Source: Flavobacterium hibernum
Lineage (GTDB): Bacteria > Bacteroidota > Bacteroidia > Flavobacteriales > Flavobacteriaceae
DNA: 64,000 nucleotides
Direction: 5' to 3'
NCBI RefSeq assembly: GCF_000832125.1
Contig: NZ_JPRK01000015.1
Coordinates: 161,760 to 225,759, forward strand
In this document: positions 48,928 to 57,814 of the stretch, piece by piece
How the letters are laid out: the number at the start of each line of letters is the position of its first letter
Numbering within the stretch: position 1 is the stretch's first letter
The notes under the pieces: generated by a model
The model's input: the letters and a program-made list of their open reading frames with translations, nothing else
What the model was told of the DNA's origin: nothing
Database searches by the model: none
Translations under genes and position numbers: made by a program

Positions 48928-51231
48928 ATGAAGGTCTGTATTGCTGAAAAACCAAGTGTAGCACGAGAAATCGCATCCGTTTTGGGAGCCAATACCAAAC
49001 ACGATGGCTATTTTGAAGGAAATGGTTATGCGGTAACCTACACTTTTGGGCATTTATGTACCTTAAAAGAACCTAACGATTACAAACCACACTGGAAAAG
49101 CTGGGATTTGAACAATCTACCTATGCTTCCCGAAAAATTTGAAACCAAAGTAGTTGAAAATTCAGGAATTCAGAAGCAATTTAAAATTGTAAAAAACCTA
49201 TTCGACAAAGCCGAAGTTGTTATAAACTGCGGGGATGCCGGGCAAGAAGGAGAATTGATACAGCGTTGGGTAATGAACGAAGCCAATTACAAAGGCGAAG
49301 TACAACGTTTATGGATTTCGTCCTTAACAACGGAAGCCATAAAAGAAGGTTTTGATAACCTAAAACCCGCTACAAACTACGATAATTTATTTTATGCAGG
49401 ATTTTCAAGAGCCATTGGCGATTGGCTTCTTGGTATGAATGCAACGCGTTTATATACCGTAAAACATGGCGGTTATAAACAAGTTTTATCTATTGGACGT
49501 GTACAAACGCCAACTCTGGCAATGGTTGTTGATCGCTGGAAAGAAATTGAAAATTTTAAACCTCAGCCTTATTGGGAATTACAGACTTTATACAGAGAAA
49601 CTCTTTTTAGTTATGAAGAAGGTCGTTTCCTAAAAAAAGAAGACGGAGAACTTCTGGCCAATAAAGTAAAAGAAAGTGATTTCGAAATTGTTTCTGTCGA
49701 TAAAAAAAACGGAAACGAATACGCACCAAAACTATTTGATTTAACGGGTTTGCAAGTGTATTGTAACACTAAGTTTGGATTCTCGGCAGATGAAACCCTT
49801 AAAATTGTACAAACGTTGTACGAACAAAAAGTAGTTACATACCCAAGAGTTGATACTACTTTTTTACCAAATGATATTTACCCAAAAGTACCGGGAATTC
49901 TGCAAAAATTAACCAAATATGCAACGCTAACGCAACCACTTTTAGAAAAAAAGATTAAAAAATCACCTAAGGTTTTCAACGATAAAAAAGTTACAGATCA
50001 CCACGCGATTATTCCAACCGGAATAGAAAGCAATTTGCAATACAATCAGCAGCAAGTATACGATATTATTACAAAGCGTTTTATTGCTGTATTTTATGAT
50101 GATTGTTTAGTTGCCAATACTACAGTAATTGGAAAAGCTGCCGAAGTACATTTTAAAACCACCGGAAAAGAAATCCTAAAAAAAGGATTCCGTGTTGTGT
50201 TTGAAGATCCAAATGCCAAAGAAAAAGAAGCCGATTTGTTACCCAGTTTTATTGTGGGAGAAAAAGGTCCGCATGAGCCTTCGTTTCTGGAAAAAGAAAC
50301 CAAACCACCCAATCAGTTTACAGAGGCTACTTTACTGCGTGCCATGGAAACCGCAGGAAAACAAGTCGATGACGAAGATTTACGCGAATTGATGAAAGAA
50401 AACGGTATTGGACGTCCGTCGACACGTGCAAATATTATCGAAACACTTTTTAAGCGTCAATATATTGTTCGAAACAAAAAACAGGTTTTACCTACTCCAA
50501 CAGGAATTCAGCTAATTGATACGATTCAGAATGAGTTAATCAAATCGGCGGAATTAACGGGTTCTTGGGAAAAGCAGTTGAAAGATATCGAAAAGGGAAC
50601 TTTTACTGCGGGAGCTTTCATTAAAAACATGAAACGAATGGTTGAAGCTTTGGTTACAGAAGTACGAAGCGAAACCAGACGCGCCAATATCTCGCATGCA
50701 GCAACTGTTGAAAAAGAAGTTGTAAAAGTAGAGAAAAAGAAAGCCGCAGGAATTTTAGCAGAAACTTGTCCAAAATGTAAAAAAGGAACACTTATAAAAG
50801 GAAAATCTGCTTACGGATGCAGCGAATACAAAGCTGGTTGTGATTTTCTGTTGCCTAATACTTTTGAAGGAAAAAAGATTTCTGAAAGTCAATATTTGCG
50901 ATTGGTTCAAAAAGGATCAACTGTAAATATAAAAGGTTTTAAAATAGATTCAGATACGGTAGAAGGTTTGATTCGCTTTGAAGAAAATTACAAACTGAAA
51001 TTAGAACCCAAGAAAACAACTCCAAAAGCAAAACCAGAAGCTACATCTGATGCTTTAACGTGTCCGAAATGTAAAAAAGGAACCGTAATGAAAGGAAAAA
51101 CAGCTTATGGTTGTGGCGATTATAAATTGGGCTGCGATTTTAAAGTTTCTTTTGATGATGTTAGAGCCAAACTAAAAGATCAAAAACCAACCAAAGAATT
51201 GGTTTATTCTATTTTGCAGGAAAGCATTTAA
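48928..51231 (+). CDS. topB: DNA topoisomerase III
   Basis: 767 residues. The N-terminal TOPRIM domain starts KVCIAEKPSVAREIASVLGA and has NCGDAGQEGELI (the acidic metal site). The catalytic Tyr305 is in VVTYPRVDTTFLP, followed by HHAIIPTG. Type IA gate domains follow. Two C-terminal zinc-ribbon modules (CPKCKKGTLIKGKSAYGC and CPKCKKGTVMKGKTAYGC, about 590-760) end the protein. It relaxes negative supercoils and decatenates replication intermediates. Clear AGAAGGAG ribosome binding site before the ATG. Transcribed alone. Confidence 0.95.
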   Translation: MKVCIAEKPSVAREIASVLGANTKHDGYFEGNGYAVTYTFGHLCTLKEPNDYKPHWKSWDLNNLPMLPEKFETKVVENSGIQKQFKIVKNLFDKAEVVINCGDAGQEGELIQRWVMNEANYKGEVQRLWISSLTTEAIKEGFDNLKPATNYDNLFYAGFSRAIGDWLLGMNATRLYTVKHGGYKQVLSIGRVQTPTLAMVVDRWKEIENFKPQPYWELQTLYRETLFSYEEGRFLKKEDGELLANKVKESDFEIVSVDKKNGNEYAPKLFDLTGLQVYCNTKFGFSADETLKIVQTLYEQKVVTYPRVDTTFLPNDIYPKVPGILQKLTKYATLTQPLLEKKIKKSPKVFNDKKVTDHHAIIPTGIESNLQYNQQQVYDIITKRFIAVFYDDCLVANTTVIGKAAEVHFKTTGKEILKKGFRVVFEDPNAKEKEADLLPSFIVGEKGPHEPSFLEKETKPPNQFTEATLLRAMETAGKQVDDEDLRELMKENGIGRPSTRANIIETLFKRQYIVRNKKQVLPTPTGIQLIDTIQNELIKSAELTGSWEKQLKDIEKGTFTAGAFIKNMKRMVEALVTEVRSETRRANISHAATVEKEVVKVEKKKAAGILAETCPKCKKGTLIKGKSAYGCSEYKAGCDFLLPNTFEGKKISESQYLRLVQKGSTVNIKGFKIDSDTVEGLIRFEENYKLKLEPKKTTPKAKPEATSDALTCPKCKKGTVMKGKTAYGCGDYKLGCDFKVSFDDVRAKLKDQKPTKELVYSILQESI

Positions 51232-51234
51232 GTT

Positions 51235-51475
51235 TTTTTAGCCACTGATTAAAGGATTGAAATGATTTTTTGTCGCAAATTTTACAAATTTTCGCGAATT
51301 ATTTTTTTTTCGGATTCTGCAAGATTTGCGTAATTATTTAAATCTGCATTCGACCGCTTTAATCTTTTTAAATACTTATGAAACAAAAATCTTTTTAATC
51401 CTTTAATCTGTGGCATATTTTTTCATTCGCATAAAACAATTAATTCGTGAAAATTTGTGAAATTCGTGGCAAACT
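51235..51475. repeat. Family E repeat region
   Basis: AGCCACTGATTAAAGGATTG at the left and, to the right, TTTTTAATCCTTTAATCTGT with GTGGC are inverted. Inner parts read TTTTACAAATTTTCGCGAAT and ATTCGTGAAAATTTGTGAAATTCGTGGC. Related text lies at 5065-5104. This is a common Flavobacterium intergenic element type. No gene precedes the ATG at 51513. Confidence 0.6.
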
Positions 51476-51512
51476 TTTTTTTCATACTTTAGTACAATCA
51501 AAACTCATAAAT

Positions 51513-51989
51513 ATGTTTCAGAAAATTACTCTTTTAATGCTTGTATTAGCAGTTGTTTCTTGTCAAAAAAAGGAATCTGTCGAAAAAGATAAAATCAAAA
51601 TAGCCGACTGGTTAATAGGAAATTGGGAAAACACTTCGACAGATGGCGTACTTACTGAAAACTGGCAAAAACTAAACGATAGTACTTTTAGCGCTGCATC
51701 ATATTTTATAAAAGGAAAAGATACCATTCATTTCGAAAGTATTGTTTTATCTCAAAAAGGTGAAACATTAACTTATATCGCTACTGTAAAAGGTCAAAAT
51801 GACGATAAACCAGTTGAGTTTCCATCAACAGCCGAATCTGACAAACAATTGGTTTTTGAAAATCCTAAACACGATTATCCGCAAAAAATCACTTATACAA
51901 AAGGAGCTAATAATACTTTGACGGCTGAAATTTCTGGTAATTTACAAGGAAAACCGAGTTCTGAGAAATTTGTAATGACGAAGAAGTAA
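51513..51989 (+). CDS. DUF6265 lipoprotein
   Basis: 158 residues from the ATG at 51513, which starts the lipoprotein signal (LVLAVVSCQ, Cys about residue 18). Longer in-frame starts run through the family E repeat. The domain matches DUF6265: ADWLIGNWENTSTDGVLTENWQ, then SIVLSQKGETLTYIATVKGQ and FENPKHDYPQKITY. This lipocalin-like family is of unknown function. Its stop codon abuts the ATG of the next gene. Confidence 0.8.
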   Translation: MFQKITLLMLVLAVVSCQKKESVEKDKIKIADWLIGNWENTSTDGVLTENWQKLNDSTFSAASYFIKGKDTIHFESIVLSQKGETLTYIATVKGQNDDKPVEFPSTAESDKQLVFENPKHDYPQKITYTKGANNTLTAEISGNLQGKPSSEKFVMTKK

Positions 51990-52430
51990 ATGTCAAGTAT
52001 TAAAAAAATACTTTTGACACCTATATTTCTCTTGTTTGTATATTGTGGACAAGGTCAAATAAAAACTCCAATTGGTGCAATGAAAAAATTTGAGGCATTT
52101 AAAAATAAAGAAAAGTTTATCGCAGATAATACTATTTTTTATCCCGGAATTGGTGATCCAAAATTAAAACCGATTTTAACGGAAAAAATTAATTTGGCTT
52201 CAGATGATTTCAAAAAGGTTGCCGAATCAAATAATGCAACAGATAAAGATTATCAAAATGCTATTAAAAAAGGGCTACAAAGATTTTCTGAAATTTATCT
52301 TGATCTAGATACTGAAAACAGAGAACGCATTTGTAGTTATTTTGAAGAACTCATGGATATCGTTGGACTTGAAATCTCTAATGGTCTATTAAATGATTTT
52401 ATGTATGATTTTGATCCTCAGAAAAATTAA
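51990..52430 (+). CDS. DUF4844-like secreted protein
   Basis: 146 residues. A signal peptide ends near VYCGQGQ; the lone Cys could be a lipobox. The mature part is helical and looks like DUF4844: IFYPGIGDPKLKPILTEKINL, then LQRFSEIYLDLDTENRERICSYFEELMDIVGLE. The ATG directly follows the TAA of the previous gene, which implies translational coupling. Function unknown. Confidence 0.65.
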   Translation: MSSIKKILLTPIFLLFVYCGQGQIKTPIGAMKKFEAFKNKEKFIADNTIFYPGIGDPKLKPILTEKINLASDDFKKVAESNNATDKDYQNAIKKGLQRFSEIYLDLDTENRERICSYFEELMDIVGLEISNGLLNDFMYDFDPQKN

Positions 52431-52462
52431 AAGAATCCTCAAAACAAATATCTAAAACAAAA

Positions 52463-52963
52463 ATGCAAAGAATAGATAAGCAAATTAAAGCCCTTGGAAT
52501 TTATCAAATTGTAGGTGGTATCATTGGAATTATCTTAATTATGTATTTTGCAGGCAAAGCAAGTATTTTTAATATTTCAATAGTAAAAATAACGCTCCTC
52601 TTCTTAGCTCTTTATTCATTTTCAATCTATTGCGGATTCTTATTACTTAACAAAAATTATACTAGAGGTTTTAATTTATCAATTTTTAATCAGGCACTGC
52701 AAATAATCAGTTTTTCAGTTTTAGGATTCACTTTTCAATATGCATCTGGAATCTACCTCAGCTTTGGTTTGAATTTAACTACTGATACTTTAATTACTTA
52801 TAATTCGGGATTAACAGCTTTTAATTATAAAATAAATTCTGATCCGGAAGTTGCTGCATTTAGTCTAAATATTATCGCTCTAATTTTGATTAACTTCTTT
52901 TTTAATTTGAAAGAAAAAATTATAAGACAGAAAGACGAATTATCTGAAATTGGACAATCATAA
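52463..52963 (+). CDS. Four-helix hypothetical membrane protein
   Basis: 166 residues with four hydrophobic segments (~12-32, 42-62, 75-95, 130-150): GIYQIVGGIIGIILIMYF, ITLLFLALYSFSIYCGFLLL, FNQALQIISFSVLGFTF, FSLNIIALILINFFFNL. Cytoplasmic charged end. No named family. 32 bases after the DUF4844-like gene, so it may be the third gene of that operon. Convergent with the MFS gene. Confidence 0.6.
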   Translation: MQRIDKQIKALGIYQIVGGIIGIILIMYFAGKASIFNISIVKITLLFLALYSFSIYCGFLLLNKNYTRGFNLSIFNQALQIISFSVLGFTFQYASGIYLSFGLNLTTDTLITYNSGLTAFNYKINSDPEVAAFSLNIIALILINFFFNLKEKIIRQKDELSEIGQS

Positions 52964-53006
52964 TTTAGAAAAAAAACTAAGAAACTCAGCAACTTAAAAA
53001 ATTAAC

Positions 53007-54167
53007 CTACTCGTTCTCTCCGATTTTATTCACCATAAAAATCATAAGTAATCCTAAAAGCGCCATTACTAAAAATGCCCATTTCATACTTAAATATTCG
53101 GAGATAAAACCTACCATTGGCGGAACCAATAAAAAACCAAGATAACCAATTGTAGAAATTGAAGTTAAAGCAGAACCGCTGCTTAGTTTTGATGATCTTC
53201 CGGCAATACTAAACACTAACGGAACTACACACGAAACTCCAAACCCGATTAAAACGTAACCAAAAATAGTTGGGTAAGCATATGGCAGAATAAAACAAAT
53301 ACCAAATCCTACGGTAATTAAAATTCCGCTGTAAAATAGTATTCGTTTCGTACCAAATTTCATTACACCATAATCGCCAAACAAACGTCCTAAAGTTACG
53401 GCCGATGCAAAAAAGACAAATGCAGCACTGGTTAACTTGGGAGAAGCTTTTAATATGTTTTCGAAGTAAATACCGCTCCAATCGTACATGGTATTTTCGC
53501 AAGCCATAGACACAAAACAAATTAGGGCAAACTTAACCAGATTTTTTTCCGGCATCGAAAAGAACTTCTTTTTAACGGGTACTGGCTGATTGTGAATACT
53601 CAGCGGATAAAAAAAAGCCGTAAGAGCCAGCATAAAAACACTTACTCCCAATAAATGATGCGATGGCGCAATATGTTGTGTTACCATTACATAACCCAAA
53701 CCTGCTCCGGCAAAAACCGCTATACTCCAAACCGCATGAAAACGGGTTATAATAGAATGCGGATATAATTTTTGAACCTCTAGAGATTGAGCATTAATTG
53801 ATAAGTTGAAAATATTTCGAGAAGCACCAAAGATTAAAAGTACAATAACCAACTGCCATACAAAAGCTACTAAACCAGGCAAAGACAATACAATATTGAA
53901 CATGATTGCTCCAAGCAACATGACGTAACGGCTACTATATTTATTTAATAGCTTTCCTGTAAAAGGCATTGTAAGCATTAAACCAATTGGAAATGCAAAT
54001 AAAACTGCCCCAAACTCAGCTTCGGATAAATGCAATTGTGCTTGTATATGCGGAATACGAGATACCCAAGACGAATATCCAAATCCCGAAAGAAAGAAAA
54101 ATACAGTATTGGCTAAACGGAATCCTTTTGGCGAATTCTGGAATTTTTTCAGGAATGGTAAAATCAT
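53007..54167 (-). CDS. MFS transporter (YbjJ-like)
   Basis: 386 residues, 12 transmembrane helices. The N-terminal FFFLSGFGYSSWVSRIPHIQAQLHLSEAEFG and MLTMPFTGKLLNKYSSRY follow the pattern of the YbjJ/FucP-related MFS group. The C-terminal half has GRLFGDYGVMKFGTKR, the matching inter-helix motif. Substrate not known; relatives are predicted sugar or drug exporters. Transcribed alone. Confidence 0.85.
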   Translation of the reverse strand: MILPFLKKFQNSPKGFRLANTVFFFLSGFGYSSWVSRIPHIQAQLHLSEAEFGAVLFAFPIGLMLTMPFTGKLLNKYSSRYVMLLGAIMFNIVLSLPGLVAFVWQLVIVLLIFGASRNIFNLSINAQSLEVQKLYPHSIITRFHAVWSIAVFAGAGLGYVMVTQHIAPSHHLLGVSVFMLALTAFFYPLSIHNQPVPVKKKFFSMPEKNLVKFALICFVSMACENTMYDWSGIYFENILKASPKLTSAAFVFFASAVTLGRLFGDYGVMKFGTKRILFYSGILITVGFGICFILPYAYPTIFGYVLIGFGVSCVVPLVFSIAGRSSKLSSGSALTSISTIGYLGFLLVPPMVGFISEYLSMKWAFLVMALLGLLMIFMVNKIGENE

Positions 54168-54287
54168 TTGATAAGTTTCATTTTTTCAGATTGCAAAATT
54201 AAGGTTTTAAACCCAATCTATCAGAAGATTGTCCTTTCAAATTTTTATATCTATTTTACTTTCACGTAAACAACTATTTGTATTTAT

Positions 54288-54340
54288 TCTAAATAAATAT
54301 TGTAAAATTAATTTTAACCTTTACATTTGTCTAAATAAAT
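54288..54340 (+). promoter_or_regulatory. Consensus promoter and repeat half-sites of the DUF4198 gene
   Basis: TTG (54300-54302), 19 bases, TACATTTG (54322-54329): a perfect Bacteroidetes promoter. TCTAAATAAAT occurs on both sides of the spacer, at 54288-54298 and 54330-54340, and again at 55358-55368 before the TonB receptor. The pair overlaps the promoter, as a repressor site would. Confidence 0.6.
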
Positions 54341-54362
54341 ATTAACCCATTAAATCCATATT

Positions 54363-55088
54363 ATGAAATTTAAAACTTTAAAATCAATAACATTTTTACT
54401 TTTAATGTTAGTTGCAAGTCCTTCAATATTTGCTCATGCGCTTTGGATTGAAACTAAAGCAACTGGTACAAAAGGAAAAGCACAGGAAATTTCAGTTTTC
54501 TTTGGAGAATTCTCAGATAACGATATTACTGCATCTGCAAAATGGTTCTCAGATTTAAAAGATTTTTCGTTAGTTGTTATTAGTCCTTCAAAAAAAGAGA
54601 CTAAACTTACTGCTAAAGCTTTAGAAAATAAGTATCAAGCTTTTTTTACTCCTGATGAAGATGGGGTTTACACTATAGCAATGCATCATACTGTAAAAGA
54701 TGTTTACGGAACTATGAAATTAGATTATAATTCTAGTGCGACCGTAACAGTTGGCAATGCTACAAAAGGAAACGAAGCGACTGTAAACTCAAATATTATT
54801 AGTTTATTTTCTAAAGAAGCAACAACTGCAAAACAAAAAACTACTATAAATGTAAATGCGCTTTATGAGGGAAAAATTGCCGACAAGCAAAAAATAAAAG
54901 TAATTGCTCCAAATGGCTGGGAAAAAGAATTATGGAGTAATGATAAAGGCGAAATCTCATTTACACCACTTTGGTCAGGAAATTATATGGTAGAGTTTGC
55001 TTACACCGAAAAAGCTCCGGGTGAACATAACGGCAAAAAATACGATGAAGTATGGAAAATGGCTACTTACTTAATTTCTGTTAAATAG
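54363..55088 (+). CDS. DUF4198 exported protein linked to a TonB receptor
   Basis: 241 residues. Signal peptide (LLLMLVASPSIFAHA). The mature N-terminus HALWIETKATG and the two-part beta fold match DUF4198, a periplasmic family related to nickel/cobalt uptake proteins (NikM-like). His residue(s) at the mature N-terminus could bind metal. The next gene codes for a TonB-dependent receptor, and the two share upstream TCTAAATAAAT elements. A role in metal or metallophore uptake, controlled by metal supply, is a reasonable inference. Ends at a terminator, so the receptor has its own promoter. Confidence 0.8.
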   Translation: MKFKTLKSITFLLLMLVASPSIFAHALWIETKATGTKGKAQEISVFFGEFSDNDITASAKWFSDLKDFSLVVISPSKKETKLTAKALENKYQAFFTPDEDGVYTIAMHHTVKDVYGTMKLDYNSSATVTVGNATKGNEATVNSNIISLFSKEATTAKQKTTINVNALYEGKIADKQKIKVIAPNGWEKELWSNDKGEISFTPLWSGNYMVEFAYTEKAPGEHNGKKYDEVWKMATYLISVK

Positions 55089-55128
55089 TATATCAAACTT
55101 CTTACTTTAAATAAAAATATTGCCAATC

Positions 55129-55159
55129 AAACCTTGTTCAGAAGAACAAGGTTTTTTTA
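55129..55159 (+). terminator. Terminator of the DUF4198 gene
   Basis: AAACCTTGTTC-agaa-GAACAAGGTTTTTTT. Confidence 0.88.
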
Positions 55160-55195
55160 TTACAATCCGTTTTCACTTTATATAAGTCTATTTTT

Positions 55196-55368
55196 ATTTA
55201 GAACAACTCTAGTTAATATATGTTAAAAACGAGAATTGCAAAATTCTAATGTAATCTTAATGATAAATTAAGACAATATTAAGGAATAAAACTTCTTAAT
55301 AAATTTTGTTAAAGCATAAATGTGACCTTATATTTGCAAAAAGTTATTTTTATTAAATCTAAATAAAT
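55196..55368 (+). promoter_or_regulatory. Promoter region of the TonB receptor with Fur-like half-sites
   Basis: TATATTTG at 55329-55336 is a full -7 match, with TTG at 55306-55308 (20-base gap). ATTTAGA-acaac-TCTA (55196-55211) is a short inverted repeat. TCTAAATAAAT at 55358-55368 matches two sites before the DUF4198 gene. ATTTAGA/TCTAAAT halves resemble iron-responsive sites in other bacteria, but this is not proven here. Confidence 0.5.
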
Positions 55369-55371
55369 ACC

Positions 55372-57678
55372 ATGAAATATAATTTACTTTTAGCCTTATC
55401 GTTGATAAGTTTTGCATCTTATAGTCAGGATTATGCAAAAGCAGAAAACACTTCAACTTTAAATGATACTGTAAAGAACAAAAAAGGTGAAACTTTAAAC
55501 GAAGTTTTAATTACTACAAATAAACCAAAAAAGCCAATCGAAGCGGCTCGTTCAGGAATTAAAGTAATGGATTTACCGCAAAGTGTTCAAATTATTGGTA
55601 GTGAAATAATAGAAGAACAACAAGCAATTAGATTAAGCGAAGTAGTAAAAAACTTAAATGGAGTTTATGTTGGATCTGCTCGTGGTGGTGCTCAGGAATC
55701 TTTCTTTTCAAGAGGATATGACATGAGTGCAAACAATATGTTTAAAAATGGTTTTCGTTATAATGCAGGGTCTATTCCTGAAGTTTCATCTTTAGAAAAA
55801 GTAGAATTCTTAAAAGGGGGTTCTGCTTTATTGTACGGAAATGTTGCGCCAGGAGGAATTATGAACTTGGTTACAAAAACACCAAAATTTACACAAGGTG
55901 GCGAATTATCAATGCAAATGGGAAGTTATTCTTTCTATAAGCCATCTTTGGATATTTATGGCCCATTAAACAAATCTATTGCTTATAGATTTACAGCTTC
56001 TTACGAAAATTCAGAAAGCTTTAGAGATTTTGTAAAAAACGAACGTATTTATATTAATCCTTCGTTCTTATTTAAACTTAGCGATAAAACTCAAATTACA
56101 TTACAAGGAGATTATCTAAGTGCTGACTGGACTCCTGATTTTGGAACTGGAATTGTTGGTAAAACAATTTTAGACTTACCACGTAACGAATTTTACGGAG
56201 CACTTTGGTCTACAGCAAATACAAAATCATCTAGTGCATCGATGTTATTTAACCATGATTTTAATTCTAATTGGAAATTAAACTTTAATTCTTCTTATCA
56301 ATCATACCGCAGAACGCAAACTTCTACAGCACAATTAAGTACTGTTGAGGCTAACGGAAACTGGAAACGTGGTCTAACAAGATCTGACGGTGCAGAACAA
56401 ATTTTTGCTGATCAATTGAGTTTGCAAGGAACTTTTAAAACTGGAAGCATCAAACATCAAATTTTTACTGGTGTTGATTACGAAAATTCAATAGCTCCAA
56501 GTTACACTTATGGTTTTTATGCAACACCAACTTCTACAACAGCAATTACAACTGAGGCCACAGCAATAAACCTTTTTAATTACGATTATAGCACACAAAG
56601 CCTTAATGTACCTTACCCAACCAGAGCAACTCAATTGGCTACTACAAACACACAACGTTTTGGAGCATATGCTCAGGATTTAATTTCTGTTACAGATTAT
56701 GTAAAAGTTTTAGCAGGATTACGTTGGTCATGGCAAGAAAGTGATGTTACAACATCTAAAGAAGTAATAGGAAAAGTCAATGGTGTAGATGCTATTACAA
56801 CTTCACTTGATAATTCTACACCAGTTACAACCCCTAAAACATTAAACAGAGCATATTCTCCTAAAGCAGGTTTGGTAATTCAGCCAAGTAAAGACATGTC
56901 TTTGTTCGCAAGTTACTCTAACTCTTTTACACCAAATACAGGAACAACAGTAGACTTAAAACCTTTAGATCCATCTATTATTGATCAATATGAAGTGGGT
57001 ATCAAAAAAGATTTTTGGAAAGGTCTTTTGAGCACAAACGTTACTTTGTACCAAATATCTAATAATAATTTAGCGCAAACGGCACAATTCTTAGCAGATG
57101 GTGTTACACAAAATGCTACTACTACTCTTAAAGAATTAGTTGGAGCAACAAAAGGAAAAGGAGTTGAGATAGATATTACAGCTCAACCTGTAGAAGGATT
57201 AAACATTATGGCTGGTTATAGCTTTAATGAAACTAAAGTATCTAAATCATCTGGAACAAACGGTAGTTTAGTTGTTGGCGATATTTTGGCAAGAACTCCA
57301 AGAAACACAGCTAACTTGAGCTTTTTCTACAAATTGCCAAGTGGTTTATTAAAAGGTTTGGCCTTTGGAGCTATTGCAAATTATGTGGGTGATCGTACTG
57401 GAGGTTGGAATGATGATTATTTATGGACAGAAGTTAAACCAACTCCTGCAAATCCAAACCCAGATCCTAAATACATTGTAACAATTAGAGATCGTGATAT
57501 TCCATTAAAAGGTTACACAACTATCGATGCTTCATTAGGATACGAATGGAGAAAAATTTCAATCTTATGCAGATTATCAAACATTACAAATGAGTTGAAT
57601 TACACTGTTCACGAAAATTATAGTGTAAACCCTATCGCACCTCGTCAAATTATGACAAGTTTGAGATACAAATTCTAA
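55372..57678 (+). CDS. TonB-dependent siderophore receptor
   Basis: 768 residues. Signal peptide (LISFASYSQ). The plug domain covers ~50-200: LPQSVQIIGSEIIEEQQAIRLSEVVKNLNGVY, FFSRGYDMS, LEKVEFLKGGSALLYGNVAPGGIMNLVTKTPKF. The 22-strand barrel follows and ends in Phe (MTSLRYKF). The plug wording is of the FhuA/FpvA siderophore type rather than SusC; the carboxypeptidase-like N-terminal domain of SusC is absent. It imports an iron or other metal chelate across the outer membrane using TonB energy. Gene order DUF4198 then receptor supports a metal role. Own promoter and terminator. Confidence 0.92.
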   Translation: MKYNLLLALSLISFASYSQDYAKAENTSTLNDTVKNKKGETLNEVLITTNKPKKPIEAARSGIKVMDLPQSVQIIGSEIIEEQQAIRLSEVVKNLNGVYVGSARGGAQESFFSRGYDMSANNMFKNGFRYNAGSIPEVSSLEKVEFLKGGSALLYGNVAPGGIMNLVTKTPKFTQGGELSMQMGSYSFYKPSLDIYGPLNKSIAYRFTASYENSESFRDFVKNERIYINPSFLFKLSDKTQITLQGDYLSADWTPDFGTGIVGKTILDLPRNEFYGALWSTANTKSSSASMLFNHDFNSNWKLNFNSSYQSYRRTQTSTAQLSTVEANGNWKRGLTRSDGAEQIFADQLSLQGTFKTGSIKHQIFTGVDYENSIAPSYTYGFYATPTSTTAITTEATAINLFNYDYSTQSLNVPYPTRATQLATTNTQRFGAYAQDLISVTDYVKVLAGLRWSWQESDVTTSKEVIGKVNGVDAITTSLDNSTPVTTPKTLNRAYSPKAGLVIQPSKDMSLFASYSNSFTPNTGTTVDLKPLDPSIIDQYEVGIKKDFWKGLLSTNVTLYQISNNNLAQTAQFLADGVTQNATTTLKELVGATKGKGVEIDITAQPVEGLNIMAGYSFNETKVSKSSGTNGSLVVGDILARTPRNTANLSFFYKLPSGLLKGLAFGAIANYVGDRTGGWNDDYLWTEVKPTPANPNPDPKYIVTIRDRDIPLKGYTTIDASLGYEWRKISILCRLSNITNELNYTVHENYSVNPIAPRQIMTSLRYKF

Positions 57679-57709
57679 AACATTGAATTAGATTATATAA
57701 TACCGCAAG

Positions 57710-57742
57710 AAAACCTCGTTTAGCAATAGACGAGGTTTTTTA
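57710..57742 (+). terminator. Terminator of the TonB receptor gene
   Basis: AAAACCTCGT-ttagcaatag-ACGAGGTTTTTT. Confidence 0.88.
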
Positions 57743-57814
57743 TTTTAAAAAAGAAAATGCTTTAATTGTGTTACTTTTATAGTCTTAAATAATTCCAAAC
57801 AAAATTCTTAAAAT

